This document shows, piece after piece, positions 61,451 through 64,000 of a stretch of DNA of 64,000 bases. The stretch comes from Strigops habroptila (lineage: Eukaryota; Chordata; Aves; Psittaciformes; Psittacidae): the NCBI RefSeq assembly GCF_004027225.2, contig NC_044282.2, positions 56,624,397-56,688,396 on the forward strand. Reading direction: 5' to 3'. The translations under genes were made by a program, and so were the position numbers. The notes beneath the pieces were generated by a model. The model searched no databases. It saw only the letters and a program-made list of their open reading frames with translations, and was not told where the DNA came from. The first letter of the stretch is position 1; each line of letters starts with the position of its first letter.

Positions 61451-64000
61451 GTGTTTCTTAGACGGCTGGATTCACAGTGAATGTAAGATATGTTTCCTGC
61501 CCTTTGTAAGTCCAGACCACGAAGACTGTAAGATCTTCATGGGAACAGCTGTTTGTTGTTGAATCTTCAGAGAACATTAAGATCAATGGATGCCCTACAA
61601 CACATTGCACTATTATTACTACTACTACCAAAAACAATGCTGTTACTAGCTATGTAGTGAAGAGATACAAAAACTTTAGGAAGAAACAGGCTACCTGTTT
61701 CCAGCAGTAACTTCATTCCTGATGTAAGAGTGCAAGATGGATGGCAGAGACTGTATTCACAGTGCAGACTTTTGTGTTAAGATTCCCAGTTATTCTTTCC
61801 CCTGAGGTATTCAAATGGAAGGAGGAAGCAAAGCAAAAGCAGGCAAGACTCCAGGCAGCTATTAGCATTTCAAAGAGAAGCCGTCTACCCGCTTTCCGAT
61901 GGCAGTTGTTAAAATAATGGCTGGTGATCACCTTTAAATAAATTTGAGATGTGACAGTATTAACATTAGTGGTAGAGTTGTGGGAAATTCCAGAAAAAAG
62001 TCCTACTGCAGATAAGGAAACTTTTTTAAAACCTCAGAATACGAACGCGAGAGCTAAAGTGCATGCTATTGCTAGTTTACCTGTACATGAAATATCACAG
62101 TATTTCTAACCTTTGCTTCAATCAATGGACTTTCTGATTACAACAGCAACTTAGAAATATTTCAGGAGTGACTCTGACTTTGGTTTTGTCCTTTTGATGC
62201 AGCAGTAAAGCAAATCCCATATGAATCTCATGTTATATGATCATCCTCTATCTGTATGAGAAGCGGATGACCTTTTGGAGCATAAAGACCTACTGACATA
62301 AATCCTCACCACTCCATGCCTTAGAAATATAGTGGATTTTAGAGGTTACAGCAGTTCTTGTCCCTACCTATTCAGCAGATCATTAGGGTTTTGGAAATAC
62401 CTTGCCCTTAATTAAAAAATGTCTGTTCTTGACTCTCACAATGGGCAATGGGAATAACAAAAAAAATCATGGGACAGCAGGAGATATACAAAATGTTTAA
62501 AATTACCTATTTGGATTGGAAGATATGAACATGAATTGGTTTAGATATTCTCCATACTTGTAAGGTTGATTTCCCTATAACCTGGTAACCCTAGCAAGTC
62601 TATTTCCAGTTGCAGAGGGTTGGTTTTTTTAATTTCTATAGGAAAGGCTAACCTTCCTAGAACAGCCTTTCCTGTATTTTGTGTAAAAGATCAGAGCCTT
62701 CCGGGATAATATAATACCCTTGCACCATGCGAACTGGCCCTGCAGCTATGTCCTGGAGCTGTCATGGTTAGAGAGAGGCAAGAAGCAACATGACTGGGGC
62801 TGTCCTTTTCTTCTCAAACAGAAGCGAGATAAGGATATCTCTGCTTACGTCCTTTGGACCTTCTCATGTCCAGGGATGCAAGAAGAAACACAGCAAGTCC
62901 TAATAACAGAGTTGGTAGCACCCAATTTTAGGTATCCCAAATGGTCCTCCCTTAACTGAAGTGACAGAATCTCGATTTCCTTTGCTGTCAATAGAGAGAT
63001 CCAAAGTAATTTGGATTATCACTTCATACGTATCTGGGGTGATCTGTGTTAACCTCTGTAAGGTCCCATCCACCTCTGAAAAAACTAGGGTGACTGCTTA
63101 AAACCTTAACACCTGAGGTTATATATATGTAAGCATATATGTATAAACTGACTTGAATCCCATACAGATTTATTTCTAGCTCTTCTTTTCCCGGAGTGAC
63201 TTATCAGAAGGTCTCTTGTCAACTCAAATGTTGTCATGCCTTACGGCAGTTGCTCGACCCCAGGAGGTGGGCCTGCAAGTCTGCTGGTCAGTGATTCTGA
63301 GGCTGAGACCAGGTTGAATCATTTATCCTTGGACCATTGCTCAAGCACAGACCGTCAGTACCAGGTCTTCCATTATGACAGAACAAATACAAAAGACATT
63401 GGCTGGGTTAGTTATTTGAGGACAGTCAGCTAAACTCCTCCTTCTGACTCTAGTGGGAACTCTATTAACCCATTTGTCAAAAGTGAAGCCTTTTCTTTAA
63501 AAAGTTTTTTATTGTTTATATTATTATTAAAACAGCTTCCTTAGCTCTCCATCTGCAGCTAACAGACCAGTAGCTGTCATTTGAGCTGCTTCAAATTGGC
63601 TGCAACCATTTCTACAATCCTTTGAAAAAAAGTGGTTTGATAAGAGAAGAGAGCATGTTTTGAGCTAAGACAAAGGCTAAAAGGAATGGTTTTCTTTTGC
63701 ACTTAAAAATGTATGATTAGTACTCAATCAATACGCAAATTCTGTTCAGATAGTAAAGGATATTTTCTCTTCAGATGCTTCACACATTTGTCTGAACACC
63801 TCTTGCTTTCAGTTTTCTACCCTTTCATGGCAACATTCATTCCTATCACTGGGTTATTTCAGGTTCTTTATTGGATGCACCTTTTCTGCGTGTTGGTCCT
63901 TTTTAGCAGGAGTTTCGTTCCTTGTACTTAGTATGTATCAATGCACATTACATTTACGTTTGGCTTATTTCAGCTGGAAAGGAGCTGCATCATAGCAGAA

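Overview
The window is vertebrate nuclear DNA and almost certainly from a bird. It carries several CR1 LINE copies, one of them long and ending in the typical ATTCTATG-type octamer repeats, plus fragments of older LINEs and MIR-like SINEs. It also carries the first two coding exons of a patched-family gene that I recognise as PTCHD4. The species cannot be named from the sequence alone.

Layout. Positions 1 to about 31,900 are gene-free, AT-rich flank. They hold a CR1 fragment (2,007), a nearly complete but broken CR1 on the + strand (about 3,350-6,439), a CR1 3' tail (9,708), a possible LTR scrap (10,878), a minus-strand CR1 tail (20,464), a fossil reverse-transcriptase fragment (24,365) and a 99-bp direct duplication (29,920 and 30,973). 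A CpG island (about 31,950-32,940) marks the promoter and 5' leader. PTCHD4 exon 1 codes from 32,943 to 33,542. Intron 1 is 23.8 kb and contains MIR-like pieces, a second fossil reverse-transcriptase fragment (44,166), a CR1 tail (52,281) and simple repeats. Exon 2 is 57,310-57,790. The last 6.2 kb is the beginning of intron 2. The remaining PTCHD4 coding sequence, more than half of the protein, lies downstream of the window.

What works together. The only functional unit I can support is the PTCHD4 5' half: CpG-island promoter, exon 1 (N-terminus, first membrane helix, start of the extracellular region) spliced in phase 0 to exon 2 (rest of the first extracellular region, helices 2 and 3, start of the sterol-sensing domain), which leaves in phase 1. 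Everything else is transposon fossil, simple repeat or unassigned non-coding DNA. I saw no RNA gene, no CRISPR, no second protein-coding gene and no undescribed multi-gene system. The most rewarding non-gene signals are the two ancient reverse-transcriptase fossils, the palindromic insertion inside the long CR1, the 99-bp duplication, and an AT-rich cluster of homeodomain-type TAATT motifs in intron 2.
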